A stretch of DNA of 64,000 bases from Emydura subglobosa (Eukaryota; Chordata; Testudines; Chelidae), in the NCBI GenBank assembly GCA_007922225.1, contig ML679956.1:16155049-16219048 (forward strand). Direction: 5' to 3'. Both the position numbers and the translations under genes were made by a program. This document shows positions 34,321-45,030 of the stretch, in pieces. Under the pieces are notes generated by a model, which saw nothing but the letters and a program-made list of their open reading frames with translations, ran no database searches and was not told the origin of the DNA. Every line of letters starts with the position of its first letter. The stretch's first letter is position 1.

Positions 34321-35499
34321 CTGAGGCACCTAGGACCTGATCTTTCAAAGTACTCAGCATTGTATAGCACTTTATATGTTCAAAGCACAAGGGAGCTGAG
34401 TTAAGGTTAGACAGGCAACTTAATTATGGCATTTCCTAACTTTCGAGGGCTTGACTTTGCAACCTTAATAGAATTCTTTTCAGGTAGTTTGTGTGTAACA
34501 GTTAATATACTGAGTTGACAGGAATGAACTTCATCATTACTGAAACATGCTCCCCTTCTTTTAGCCCTTTAATTGCTCTTCTCCTGTCTCTCTCAAGTCT
34601 TCTACTGCTTCAAAAGGATTACTTTCCAACCAAGGATGATGGCTTAGCATGTCGTTGTTTAATAAAGCAATGTAACAGAGTAGACACTCACCTCCTTGCA
34701 TCTGTCAGGAAACTTAATTCTGACTGTGTCTTATCTGCCCCTTTGCTATTCACTGCTTGCTCTACAATAGGCTTTCTTCTGTTAAGTTAACCCCCTAGCC
34801 AGGTTACCATTTTGTCCACTCTCTGAGGTTAGGAAGTCCAACAGGACCCCTGTCCAAATGCTGTTTCCAGACAATTATCAGCCCTTCCTTAGGTTCTGAA
34901 CCACTATAGCAGGGGCTTGCTAGGGACCACAGGCCTGCCCATGACACCCGGTTCTGAATCAGGAACCTACAACCAGCAATCACATCTGCTTAGTCCCTGT
35001 TACTCTTTGCCTTGGCTCCTTCCTACCCAGCATCTCTATCTTCTCATGGCTGCTTCTGGTTTACCATAGGAGCTTACTCTACACCCCATGACTACTTCAT
35101 TCTCCTCCTAGCCTCTTGCTATACTCCTTAGTCCAGGGCAGGATCCCAGCAACCTAACTTCTCTCCTTCCCCTGCAGTCCCTTTCTCTTTTCAGACTCTT
35201 GGCCTCATAGAACTAGCCCAGCCTTTCCCTAGCTGTGCTTCACTCTCAATTAACCCTGGTTCTCCCTCACTCAGGTGACACCAAGTAACTTGACTGGCCT
35301 CTCAGGTACTCATTAAGCACTACACCCTGTTACAAGCATCATGAGATGCTTTTTGTTTTTAAGACAGCACCATTAAGTTTAAAAAGCCTCCCTCAACAAT
35401 AGTCTCCCTATCAAAATTATTTAAAAGCTCAATTAGTGTGCATATGTATCTAAATCATTCCCTATGACCCCTCAGCATCAGTGGTTTTATTACTCCAGC
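34321..35499. other. Unassigned, pyrimidine-rich repeat-like DNA
   Basis: The part 34790-35330 is rich in C and T (CCCTAGCCAGGTTACCATTT, AGCAGGGGCTTGCTAGGGAC, CACTACACCCTGTTACAAG). It resembles the body of an LTR-type repeat read backwards, but it has no definable ends. No exon recognised. Confidence 0.3.
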
Positions 35500-35760
35500 T
35501 AGTGCAGGCAATGGAGAATGAAAAAAGAAGCAGGAAGTGCTGTGGCATACTTGCTTGTTATGAAATAATTGGGCAGCTTTTATGCAAATCCCTGCATTCT
35601 GAATGGTTAATGAGAACAGGGATTTTTGCATGATTGAGAAATAACTATGGGCATGATTACTTTATAGCATATCTGCATTCAGACTAAAATGAATGATTTT
35701 AGTTCATTATCCTGTACAGTAAGTCCACACCTGGGTTGCACACTAAGACACAAAGCTGAA
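35500..35760. other. Candidate conserved noncoding segment
   Basis: Repeat-free sequence dense in homeodomain and POU-like words: TTTATGCAAATCCCTGCATT contains the octamer ATGCAAAT, followed by GGTTAATGAG, TTTGCATGATTGAG and AAATGAATGATTTTAG. These words are common in developmental enhancers. Short motifs alone prove nothing, so this is a lead rather than a call. Confidence 0.25.
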
Positions 35761-35861
35761 CCTGCACTTCTCCAGCACCTCAAAAAGTACTGCCACTTCT
35801 TCCCATGACTGTATGTACAAAGCTATTTTTATTTAAAAAAATAGATAGCATTTTTCATCTG

Positions 35862-36055
35862 TAGATCTGAAAGTGCTTTACAAAGCCTGTAAGTATCATT
35901 ACCCCCTACTTTACAGATGAGGAAACTCAGGCACAGAGAGGGGAATGATTTGCCCAAGATTACCCAGCAGTCCACTAGCAGAGCCAGTAATAGAACCCAG
36001 ATCTCCTGAAACCCAGTCCAGTGTTCTGTCCACTAAGACAGTTGCCTTCCTAATC
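35862..36055 (-). mobile_element. MIR-type SINE
   Basis: The segment has the MIR core in reverse complement: TTTACAGATGAGGAAACTCA, GGCACAGAGAGGGGAATGAT, TTGCCCAAGATTACCCAGCA and AGAACCCAGATCTCCTGAAA. The end, GTGTTCTGTCCACTAAGACA, corresponds to the tRNA-related head. It is nearly full length and well preserved for a MIR-type element. MIR-type CORE-SINEs are old in amniotes. Confidence 0.85.
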
Positions 36056-37528
36056 AATGATTTTCTTCATGAAATTAAAAAAACTGAGCAAGGTTAACTA
36101 GTTCCAAGCTCTGCTGCCTCAGAACTGCTCAAGTTGGAACTCTAGATTGCTCCCCCATTTCATAAATTTTGCATTGTATAGCACAACATCTGACTTATTG
36201 GAAAAAATATTGCACATCTACTGCAATGCTAAGAGTTACTAGATCTCTTCTATTTTCATGGAGAATGCACTTTATTCAAATCCATATTACAACCGCTATA
36301 TAGTATCTCATGCTAATTAAATTCCTGACAAAGAAAAAAAATGCTACACCTATGGTGTCTTAACTATTACCTGAAAGAGGACAGTTTCTTGATTCTCATT
36401 CTCCTTTCCTCACAAAATGTTGTTTCATGAAATGTATTGGATTGTAAAATTCTGTAATCTGTTGTGTGTGGGCAAGTGCTACATTAATCCTTTGGCCTGG
36501 ATGTACAGGCATTTGAGTGCCTTTATATAGAACAAATATTGGCTCATGGTAGTGAGCATCACTTATGTGATGCCTTACACGGCAAGCCCCCATCACTGTG
36601 TTTGCTTGTTTGCCTCAGCCACATTAATATTTTAATACTGAATTTAAGAATGATTAATTCCAGTAAGTCATTCACTCTTTGCTCTTAGATGTAGCCAACT
36701 TGACCTCTTTACAGGAGTTTCAGATTTTCAGGCAAAAAGATGTCAGCTAAACTGCCCTGAGTAAAGGGCAGTGCAAAGCCACTCCACCTCGTGGGAAAGT
36801 CTCAGAGGATTATACCTTGTGTCCATGGCAACTCCCTAGGAATGGCATAGAGCTCCTTTTTCTGCTCCCACATACTACTTTGAATGTCTGGGGCATATCT
36901 CTACAATGCCTTTTGGCCAATTTGCATCTTCCACCCAGTCAAATGGAGGAATCAGTCTGCATGTTGCCTTCACTGCATGGACTATAGGTGTCGCAGAGAT
37001 TTCATGAGCTGGGATGGAGGAAGTTCCTTCCACATACACAGGCCAGGATTAATTTGGCCCTTTTTGTTTATTACATGAGTTACGAATAACTGAAATAAAG
37101 AGCAGTGCCAGAGCTATGAAGGATTGCACTAAGTGCCACTGATGGGAGACAAGTCCTCAAAACAAATATGAAGTATTATGCAGTGAAATGCCCTCCTGAC
37201 ATCTGTACCTATGGCAGAGAGGACAGTTTTCCTATGGATTGGGATAAATTTGTATAGAAACTTACTGATGAGTCACTGTAGGGATATTTGCCCAGTCGTT
37301 ATGCAGCACCCAAAGGGGGGGTTAGATCACACAATTCTTATAACCATACTTGTAATTCCTTTAGTTTTATTATTAGGATTTGGAAAATATTTATATCAGT
37401 ACAAAATTTTGCATTTAAAATATTCTCACCAAATGAAGTTTCTGTAATAATTTTTCTTCTGGAGAGCAGTAATTAGCTCTCTGCCTATCATAGCAACATC
37501 CTCCTCCACTCCCCACACTATTTCTATA
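36056..37528. other. Unassigned AT-rich DNA
   Basis: No transposon termini or coding domains recognised. Short open frames (for example 36396-36596 on the minus strand) have no recognisable similarity. Confidence 0.5.
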
Positions 37529-37565
37529 GTTCCAGAGAGGTAGCCGTGTTAGTCTATAGGTAGTT
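37529..37565. repeat. Fragment of a turtle-type interspersed repeat
   Basis: CCAGAGAGGTAGCCGTGTTA followed by GTCTATAGG matches the start of a repeat that I recall as very common in turtles (GTAGCCGTGTTAGTCTGTAT type). Only this short piece is recognisable. Confidence 0.45.
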
Positions 37566-37699
37566 CTGAATTCCAAAGCCAAAAAAGACACAAGAGCCAC
37601 ATAAGAGTTCTACCTAGGGACATCAGCACAGTTTCAACTGTCATCAGTGGGAACTATATGGACATCCAAGGATAGTTTTTGATCTGAAAAAATAAAACT

Positions 37700-38000
37700 G
37701 ATATATGTCACAATATCTTCCACTTGTACAGTTCCTTCAGTCTAAAGATATCAAAGTAATTAACAAAACAAACCTCACAACAGCGCTGTAAAATAAGTAT
37801 TACTCCTATTTTAAAATCAGAAAAATAGAGGCACAAGTGGCCTGATTTTCAGAGGTGCTATGCAACTATAATACAAATACAAGTAGAACTGCAGATGTTC
37901 CATACTCCTGAAGGAGGGAGGGGAAATCTGAGTCAAATGATTTTCTTACGGTCATACAGGATAAGTGTCAGAGAGCACAAGGACCCAACTCTGCTGACTC
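37700..38000 (-). mobile_element. MIR-type SINE interrupted by a short palindromic repeat
   Basis: The left part has CTCACAACAGCGCTGTAAAA and TATTACTCCTATTTTAAAAT, then AGAAAAATAGAGGCAC. The right part resumes with TGATTTTCTTACGGTCATAC and AAGGACCCAACTCTGCTGAC. Together they follow the MIR order in reverse complement. The insertion at about 37839-37912 begins GGCCTGATTTTCAGAGGTGC and belongs to a short palindromic repeat group. Confidence 0.6.
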
Positions 38001-40957
38001 CCACTTATGAATCAGAAGAGCTTTTTTTAAAAAAATTAAATTAAATAAAAAAAGCTTCTACTGTATTCAGTAGCTCAGTCACCACTCAACTGCCCTGTAA
38101 CTGAACACAATAGCAATTTAAGCCACCACACTACAAACTGTCAACTACAGGGTCCATTATCAGTAAAACAGGAAAGCTGCTATCAACATGCCCTGCCATC
38201 TCAAAAATCAGTTTTACAAGGGACAGAGTATTGGAGAGTAGGGGTGGTCAAATGGAACTGTAAGGAGAACTGTTTCCATTACCATCCAGTTGTTGTTTTT
38301 ATTCTAAGACAATGGATAGGATGGGATTCTTTGGAAGAGTTAAAAAAAATTTTTGCAATACAATAGATATTGTTGCTAGCAACCTTCACACATTGGTTAT
38401 TTTGAAGTATGCAGATTATGAATTTACAAGAGGCAAATGGTGAAAAAAGTATACATTACATCAGACAGTGGCAACTTCTGTATTAGCAGTACAAACCAGT
38501 ATAAACTGGAAAGTCTTTATATAATTTATATTAAAACTGCTCAGCCCCTGAAGACAAACAAACACTGTAGATCACAAAAAAAAAAAAGTAACTTCAGTGA
38601 CTAAAGTTTTCCCTCACCCACTACTTGGGCAGAAGACTTAAAAATTGATGCACTGTTAAGAAGCGATATTTCACTGCCTTGCACAATCATTTACATCTCT
38701 ATAAAGTGGGTGATGGGGGGAAAAAAAGCGATCCATGACAGTGAATGAGAGATTCCTGTTCAGTACTCTTTATCCATCAACACCATTTTTCAGTAGTACA
38801 ACGGGAATGTGAAGTTTTACCATGTCACTTTGCATTGGCCTAGATGATTACACAAAGGTGCACAGAAATGGAGGCCCATTGTCTAACATCGCTCAATTGC
38901 CTGCTATCTATATCTAAATTACCCCTGAGGATCATTCCCTTCCCCACACTATTCTACCCAATACACACAGTTAGCATTGGCTGATGCCTGTTCTGCTCCC
39001 TGGCACTTTAAGGACATCAGGCTTTTTGTAATAAACAAGGCAACCATCTTGTCTTAGCAGGGACCAACACTGTATGAGTATCCATGGTGTACCTATCATT
39101 ACATCTGCAATATGCAGTGCAAACTCTAGCAGCAGTGCCTTGAAAATAGTTCAAAGTCTCATTGCTGGTGACTGTAGGGATTACAGGAATTTATGCCTGG
39201 GTTTCTGTCTGCTGGCTACCACCATTAGGGCCAGCACACAGGCAACCTGGTGTAGCAGGTAGCAACCTAGTTCAGCAAAGCTATACACAGTTTATCAAGA
39301 ATCAAACAAGATCCACTCAAACTAATCCTGACAGGGTCAGGCCCTGCTCTGCTCACCAGGAGTCAGAATACCATGAATCAGGCAGGTCAGACATCATAGC
39401 ACCACAAAATGAATCCAAGCAGCAACCACATCACATCCACTTGTGAAGACAACTTCCTGTCTCTCTCTTTAGATTTAAATAACAAGCTCTGACTAATGAG
39501 AGGTCCCAGTGTTCCTCCAATCAGGGAGGCTCCCTGATGTAGCTTAAGGTTTCATGGTCTCTCTCACTTTGTGTGCCTATTTGGTTAGTAGCAAACAGCT
39601 GAGTGAGTGTAGCAAGATGCTAGTTGAGTAGGCCCCCTACCTACCTAGGTTTGAGACCTGTGGGGTTATGACAACTACAGTTAGTCCAAAGACTTCCTCA
39701 CTGGACTTAAAGTAAGCATGCAGTTATTTATGTTATCCAGCAGCTTTATTTTTGCACAAATTTATCATTTTTTCCAGATACCTTTGCACAACTAAAGATT
39801 GTTCAGACTCTCTAACACCTCAAATAAGCTAATTTTTTTTAAAAAATTGATCTAATCTGTTTAAAAATGTCCAACATCTTTGTTGGTAGTTTCATAGGCT
39901 GCATTTTTCAAGCAGCTATCTGAGGATTTCAGCTAACTAGGGAGTGGACATCATAGAAAACATGATTCTACACTAAATTCAATACAGTTAACACTTACTA
40001 GGGAAGGGAGGAGAGAAGAAAGGAGCAGAATAGGCAGTGGTTAGATCAAGTAATGGATTTTATATAATTTTGTTAGATTTAAAGCACCTGTGAGATGGAG
40101 TTAATTTACTAACAGAATGTTATATAAGTGGCTGTTTTGAATATTAATGAGCATAGCAAAAAACAAAGATTTTTTTCAGTCATCATCCAAAGAGATTCAT
40201 CCTTCCATCAGCCATAGGTTAAAGCAAATCAATACTTGCTTCAGCCAAGTTCCAAAGTAAACAGCATCAGACAGGACTCGTTTCAGCCTTTATGGCTACT
40301 GAAAAAATAAATAGGAGCTTCCAAGATTGCTTTTAGTCCCTTCTCCCCCTTTCAGCTCAATTTCTTCTGGCTTACTTCCAACAGTACTTATAAATTGACT
40401 TGTTCTGGTTAAGAAAGTGCAAGGTGTAACTGGTCATCTGCGAAAGTGTTTATAGTCAGTCTTGCTAGAACTTGTAATGAATTCCTTCACCCTCATCACA
40501 ACAGCATGGGAAATATGGTACAAGTAATGGACAAGTATGTGTAACTGAGAAAGTACCAGAAAGAGGAAGACATACAAAATATTAAAATTCAGCTTTTCAG
40601 AGATATCAGTGAGACACAGTGCGGAGTACCAGCATGAAGGATATAACATCTGAGGTCTCTTCCCTCCATAATGTATAAGAGTCTATGATTTCACTGAAAG
40701 CCAGTTAGTTTCTAGGTATACTATTTCACAGTAGCGTCTTTCCAAGAGAGTGTGTATATACTGACAAGCATGGTAAATGTAAGTACTAAATGATTCTATT
40801 ATAACGCTTATCCTTTTTTTTTAAATGGGGGTGGACAGAGAACTAGCTAGGAATAATTCAACAATTTTTCTAGTAGGGAATTTCAGAGTGAAAACTGAGC
40901 TCCATATCTCTTTTGCTGATGTTTAGAGAAAAATGAAACAGTTTGCTAGCACATTAT
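38001..40957. other. Unassigned DNA with a possible LTR remnant
   Basis: The segment 39290-39675 (AGATTTAAATAACAAGCTCT, CCAATCAGGGAGGCTCCCTG, CCTAGGTTTGAGACCTGTGG) resembles a minus-strand LTR-type repeat that I remember from turtles, with a possible TATA-like TTTAAATAA. The boundaries are undefined. The rest is AT-rich with nothing recognised. Confidence 0.35.
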
Positions 40958-41082
40958 GGCCCTGATCCTGTAAAGACCTAGCATGTGCATAACTAAACGC
41001 CGGAAAAGACCCACTGACCATAGTGGGACTTTGTGTGCCTAGAGAGCTATGCACATTCATAAGTGTTTGCAGGATCTGGGCC
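40958..41082. repeat. Palindromic MITE-like repeat, GGCCCTGATCCTG...CAGGATCTGGGCC
   Basis: Near-perfect 13-bp inverted ends, with internal arms TAGCATGTGCATAACTAA against GAGCTATGCACATTCATAAG. The centre is AAGACCCACTGACCATAGTG. At 125 bp it is one of the clearest members of the short palindromic group. Confidence 0.65.
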
Positions 41083-42940
41083 TAAAATGGGTCTTGTTAA
41101 GCTACTACATTATACAAATAACCTTTAAAACACAAGCAATTAACACTGCATAAATACAAACATTACCTTGCTGCTTCTGAGGTAATGTATTAGAAATATG
41201 TAATGTGCTTAGAGTATAAGCCAACTGTAATATAGCTCCTTTAATCAAAGTGTTCTTCCAGTTACAAAAATCCAGTAGAATATTTCTAATGGATATACCA
41301 CACAGTGATTGTCTTTGTCTCAAGCAGAAGATTCTGGTAATGTAAAACTAAAAACCTTATTAAAATGCATTTTGCAGTAAGCTAGGAACAAATGTACTCC
41401 TGATGGCATTTTAATCTGTTCAGATCAGTAGTGTTTTGAGGAGCACCCAGGATATAACTTCTCTTAAGGGGTTGGAAAGGAGACTGACTGTAGGCATTAT
41501 TCTCACAGCTGGAATCAGAAAGTGTAGAGGTATAAAAACAAAAAATCTTGAGGAAAAAGGTTAACTAAACTAAACTTTTTCCAAATTTCTAAAAAGCTTC
41601 CATTTGGAACCAGTATTTGGACCAGTTCAACTTTCATCCAAACCAGTTCATCCCTGGCTATTTAAAACAAGCATAAACATTCACAAATTGGGAAATGAAG
41701 GGGTCACATAATTCAAGGTAATCAGACCAGCGGACTCAGTGAGACACTAGCATGTCTGTCAATGTTTAACATGAGCTTAGAGCTAATAAATGAAATCAAT
41801 TTCAAGTCCAGAATTCCAAAGGAAAACAAAAATCAGTTCCTGCAAAGATGAGATACAAGGTAACAGTTCTCTATTCTCCCTCAAGCTGCATCAGTTTAGG
41901 CTACTATAAAACTTGGCCTACTACTTCTAACACTTCATAATTGTTAAATTCAGAACATAAATTGATCATGTTTTACAGTAACTTGGTTTCAGTAAATACA
42001 TCTAACATCATTATTATTAGGGACCCTACAGTATCCTGGATTTGGTCCAAACATACCTCCTTGCCTTTATTGTTAAGTAACAAAGATAAACCTAAGTTTT
42101 TTCCTGAGCTTAGCTTTTTCTTTCTTTCTTTTTTTTGGGGGGAGGGGGAGTTGTGTGTTTGCTTGCTCACTGGGTGGTTCACCCCTAACTTTCCATCTCA
42201 CCACAAAAGCTACTTTTACCCCCAGAGAGCTTCTTAAATCTTTTTATACTTGAGTTAGAAGTGATAGGAATCAGCTGACCTGACTGACAGATGAGTCTCT
42301 CCATCTCTATGCAACATCATACCCCCTGATATCCTATCTGCCTTCCATTGAAGTCAATGGAAGATTTGCAAGTGACTCCAGTAACTAATATTCTGTGAGG
42401 AGATCATAAAAAAATGAGCACATTTACATTTTAATTTTGTGGTACAAATCACTTTCAAAAGCTGTTTCCTAGATTTACCTCAGATGTACAGAAACTATTA
42501 TTTTCATCATAAATACACAGTAAATGAGGATCTCAGTGGAGATACTAAAGACTGAGGACAGAGGAGGAACTATCTTTCTACTTCTAGTTAGTCCCTCCAA
42601 GTCAGGATTGAGGCCCACGTGCACACCGTCTCTCTACTTGCAGTAGCTGTTGTGGATTGCTGTGTCAATCCCTGTGGTCTGTAGATAGCTATTGTGAGGA
42701 ATATATTATTTAGAACTGTCATAAATATAGAAAATACTACACTTTTCTATGACCCTTTGAAGTGATGAGCATTACACTACAGATCAAAGCCATACAAAAA
42801 TATTGTAAATCATTAACAACCTAACTGAAAATGCTAGTGCAGAAACATAACGAAATACGTAAAGAATATACTGTTTCTTTTCTCTTTCTCTCTTTTAATT
42901 ATAATTTACTTTCTGTGAACTTTACTCCTTATGCTGAGAG
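41083..42940. other. Unassigned AT-rich DNA
   Basis: Includes a TCAATGGAAG-core repeat near 42340-42372 and a pyrimidine run at 42115-42140. No gene or larger transposon recognised. Confidence 0.5.
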
Positions 42941-42948
42941 CCTAACAC

Positions 42949-43820
42949 TAGGGCTTGTCAAATGATTAAAAAAATAATCACAATTAATTGTGAGATTAAA
43001 AAAATAGTTGCGATTAATCGCAGTTTTAATCACACTATTAAACAATAATAGAATACCAATTTAAAGTTATTATAATAATTTTTGGATATTTTTCTACATT
43101 TTCAAATAGATTGATTTCAATTACAACACAGAATACAAAGTGTACACTGTTCACTTTATATTATTTTTTATTACAAATATTTGCACTGTAAAAAGATAAA
43201 AGAAATAATATTTTTCAATTCACCTCATAAAAGTACTGTAGTGTAATCTCCTTATAGTGAAAGTGCAATTTACAAATGTAGATTTTTTTTAATGTATCTG
43301 CACTCAAAAACAAAACAATGTAAAACTTTACAGCCTACAAGTCAAAGCATGAAGGGGCATACGAATGTTTACCATATCTAGAATGTAAATACCTAGCAAT
43401 GCGAGCCACAACAGTGCCATATGAGCACCTGTTTTCACTTTCAGGTGACATTGTAAATAAGAAGTGGGCAGCATTATCTCCTATAAATGTAAACAAACTT
43501 GTTTGTCTTAGCAATTGGCTGAACAAGAAGTAGGGATGAGTAGTCTTGTGTGAGGTGAATTGAAAAATACCATTTCTTTTGTTTATCTTTTTTACGGTGC
43601 AAATATTTATAATAAAAAATAATATAAAGTGAACACTGTATACATTCAATATATTTGAAAATGTAGAAAAACATCCAAAAATATAATAAATTTAAATTGG
43701 TATTCTATTATTGTTTAACGGTGAGATTAAAACTGTGATTAATTGTGACTATTTTGTTTAATCTAGTTAATTTGTTTTGTGTTAATCACATGCATTAATT
43801 GTGATTAATTGACCGCCCTA
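42949..43820 (+). mobile_element. Palindromic hAT-derived element keeping a transposase C-terminus
   Basis: The ends TAGGGCTTGTCAAATGATT and AATTGACCGCCCTA are related inverted ends rich in GATTAAT. The flanks CCTAACAC (42941-42948) and TTTAACAC (43821-43828) form an 8-bp target duplication with two mismatches. The left arm (to about 43310) and the right arm (from about 43540) are extensively complementary: TTCAATTCACCTCATAAAAG against GTGAGGTGAATTGAAAAATA, and GTGTACACTGTTCACTTTAT against ATAAAGTGAACACTGTATAC. Between them lies the end of a hAT transposase gene (43345-43533). This is a fold-back derivative of an autonomous hAT. Confidence 0.8.
43345..43533 (+). pseudogene. hAT transposase C-terminal dimerisation segment
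   Basis: A 63-codon stretch reads KHEGAYECLPYLECKYLA, then RATTVPYEHLFSLSGDIV and KKWAALSPINVNKLVCLSNW, and ends at a TAG at 43531-43533. This fits the hAT C-terminal dimerisation region: PYLEC/KYLA, AT-x-PxExLFS-x-xGdi and LSPxNVxxL. The glutamate and LFS residues are kept; the arginine common before the alanines (KRAAL) reads KKWAAL here. There is no internal stop, but also no start codon context and no catalytic (RNase H-like) part, so it cannot make an active transposase. It is the leftover end of the parental gene inside a fold-back element. Confidence 0.75.
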
Positions 43821-44118
43821 TTTAACACCCTTGGTTAGATCAAAGCATAATAAGGGCAAGCTTCTCCATACAGGTGCTTTTGTGTACTAAAAATTAAACA
43901 ACACTATTATTTTAACCCCAGGCTTCTCTTCAGCAGAGACTACTAATAGCATAATGATATGCTAATGTGGACAAATGTCTACTAGCTCATTTCAATAAAT
44001 CACCAAACTCATTTCACTTGGATCCTAAGCCAAACTTGGAGCCTAGGAGTAACATTTGTTAAAGTGCCTATATGATTTAGGAGCTGAAGTTCCATTATCA
44101 AAAGTGACTTAGGCACTT

Positions 44119-44385
44119 AAGGATATGTTTATACTACAGCTGGAAGTGTATCTCCCAGTCTGGGTAGACAGACTCTCTCAAGCAGAGCTTAAACGAGCAA
44201 AATAGTGTGGTTGGTGCAGCTCACGCTTTCAAGTGTACAGGGTCGGGTGGGCTTAAGAACCCAAGCTGTAGCCCTAGTCTCAATGTCCACACTATTTTTA
44301 GTGTGCTCACTCAGACTCCACTAGTGTGACTATACTTTCTTGGAGTGGAAGGCTTGCTCCCAGCTGCAGGGTAGACACACCCTAA
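44119..44385. mobile_element. MITE, same family as 30263-30562
   Basis: The left end AAGGATATGTTTATACTACA, then GCTGGAAGTGTATCTCCCAG, pairs with the right end CTCCCAGCTGCAGGGTAGAC, then ACACCCTAAG. The GCTGGGAG/CTCCCAGC block and the TAGACA motifs match the 30263 element. Non-coding. Confidence 0.65.
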
Positions 44386-44417
44386 GATCCTATGTTCCAT
44401 TGGTTTTCAATGAGACT

Positions 44418-44706
44418 GAGGTTATGTCTAGACTGATGGCAGCAAATTAGCCGTCCTCAGATTGATTTACCCAGATCGATTGAGCAGAAGTGGAGTCCCG
44501 CTCAGTCAACCTGGAAATTGATGTCATTAATCCACCTCCACCAGGTGGAGTAACGCTACATCGACAGGAGTGCATTTCCCATTGGCTCAGCGAACTGAAG
44601 ACACCACAGTAAGTAGGAATTAGGAAGTTGACATAATACTCTATGTAGCTTGCGTATCTCCCATCGACTGCCACCAAATTTGGTGGCAAGTGTAGACATA
44701 GGCTTA
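44418..44706. mobile_element. MITE, same family as 17621-17884
   Basis: The ends GAGGTTATGTCTAGACTG and AAGTGTAGACATAGGCTTA are inverted. The internal blocks GATTTACCCAGATCGATTGA, GTCCCGCTCAGTCAACCTGG and AATCCACCTCCACCAGGTGG match the order in the 17621-17884 element. It shows several CpG-to-TpG style differences and is non-coding. Confidence 0.7.
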
Positions 44707-44917
44707 GTCTTCAAAGTGCCTATGTCTCTTTGGAAAATTGGGTTCAGACTCCTAAGTGACACAGGCACTTTTGAAAACTTTACTCCATGTCTCCAGAGGT
44801 GAAACCAGAAAAGGCCCAGGTACTAAGGACTAAATTGTGTAACCTTTGCTCACACTGACGTGCACTTTCACAAATAAATGCTCACCAGTAAGCTAAGGTT
44901 TCACAATCTAATCACCA

Positions 44918-45030
44918 TGGGCCAGATTCCGATATTGTTACTCTTACCGAGTAACAGCTTGATGCCAAAGGGTCTGCTTTACAAGTAAGGCATTAGTCAA
45001 TGTGAGCAAGGGTATCAGAATCCAGCTCCA
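44918..45030. repeat. Short palindromic repeat
   Basis: GGGCCAGATTCCGATATTGT pairs imperfectly with GGGTATCAGAATCCAGCTCC around a centre with ACCGAGTAACAGC. Same general type as 40958-41082. Confidence 0.45.

Larger units (their letters stand above)
44036..44785. repeat. Short repeat split by two MITEs
   Basis: The outer sequence carries GCCTAGGAGTAACATTTGTT, AAAAGTGACTTAGGCACTTA, then, after the insertions, AGTCTTCAAAGTGCCTATGT and TCCTAAGTGACACAGGCACT. The halves are partly complementary and look like one palindromic unit into which the MITEs at 44119-44385 and 44418-44706 inserted. The 32 bp between them (44386-44417) seem to belong to the outer unit. Confidence 0.5.

Noticed and set aside
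35862..36055. tRNA gene considered because of the tRNA-related SINE head
   Set aside because: The A and B boxes are diverged and the unit has the full MIR core and tail, so it is a SINE and not a tRNA gene.
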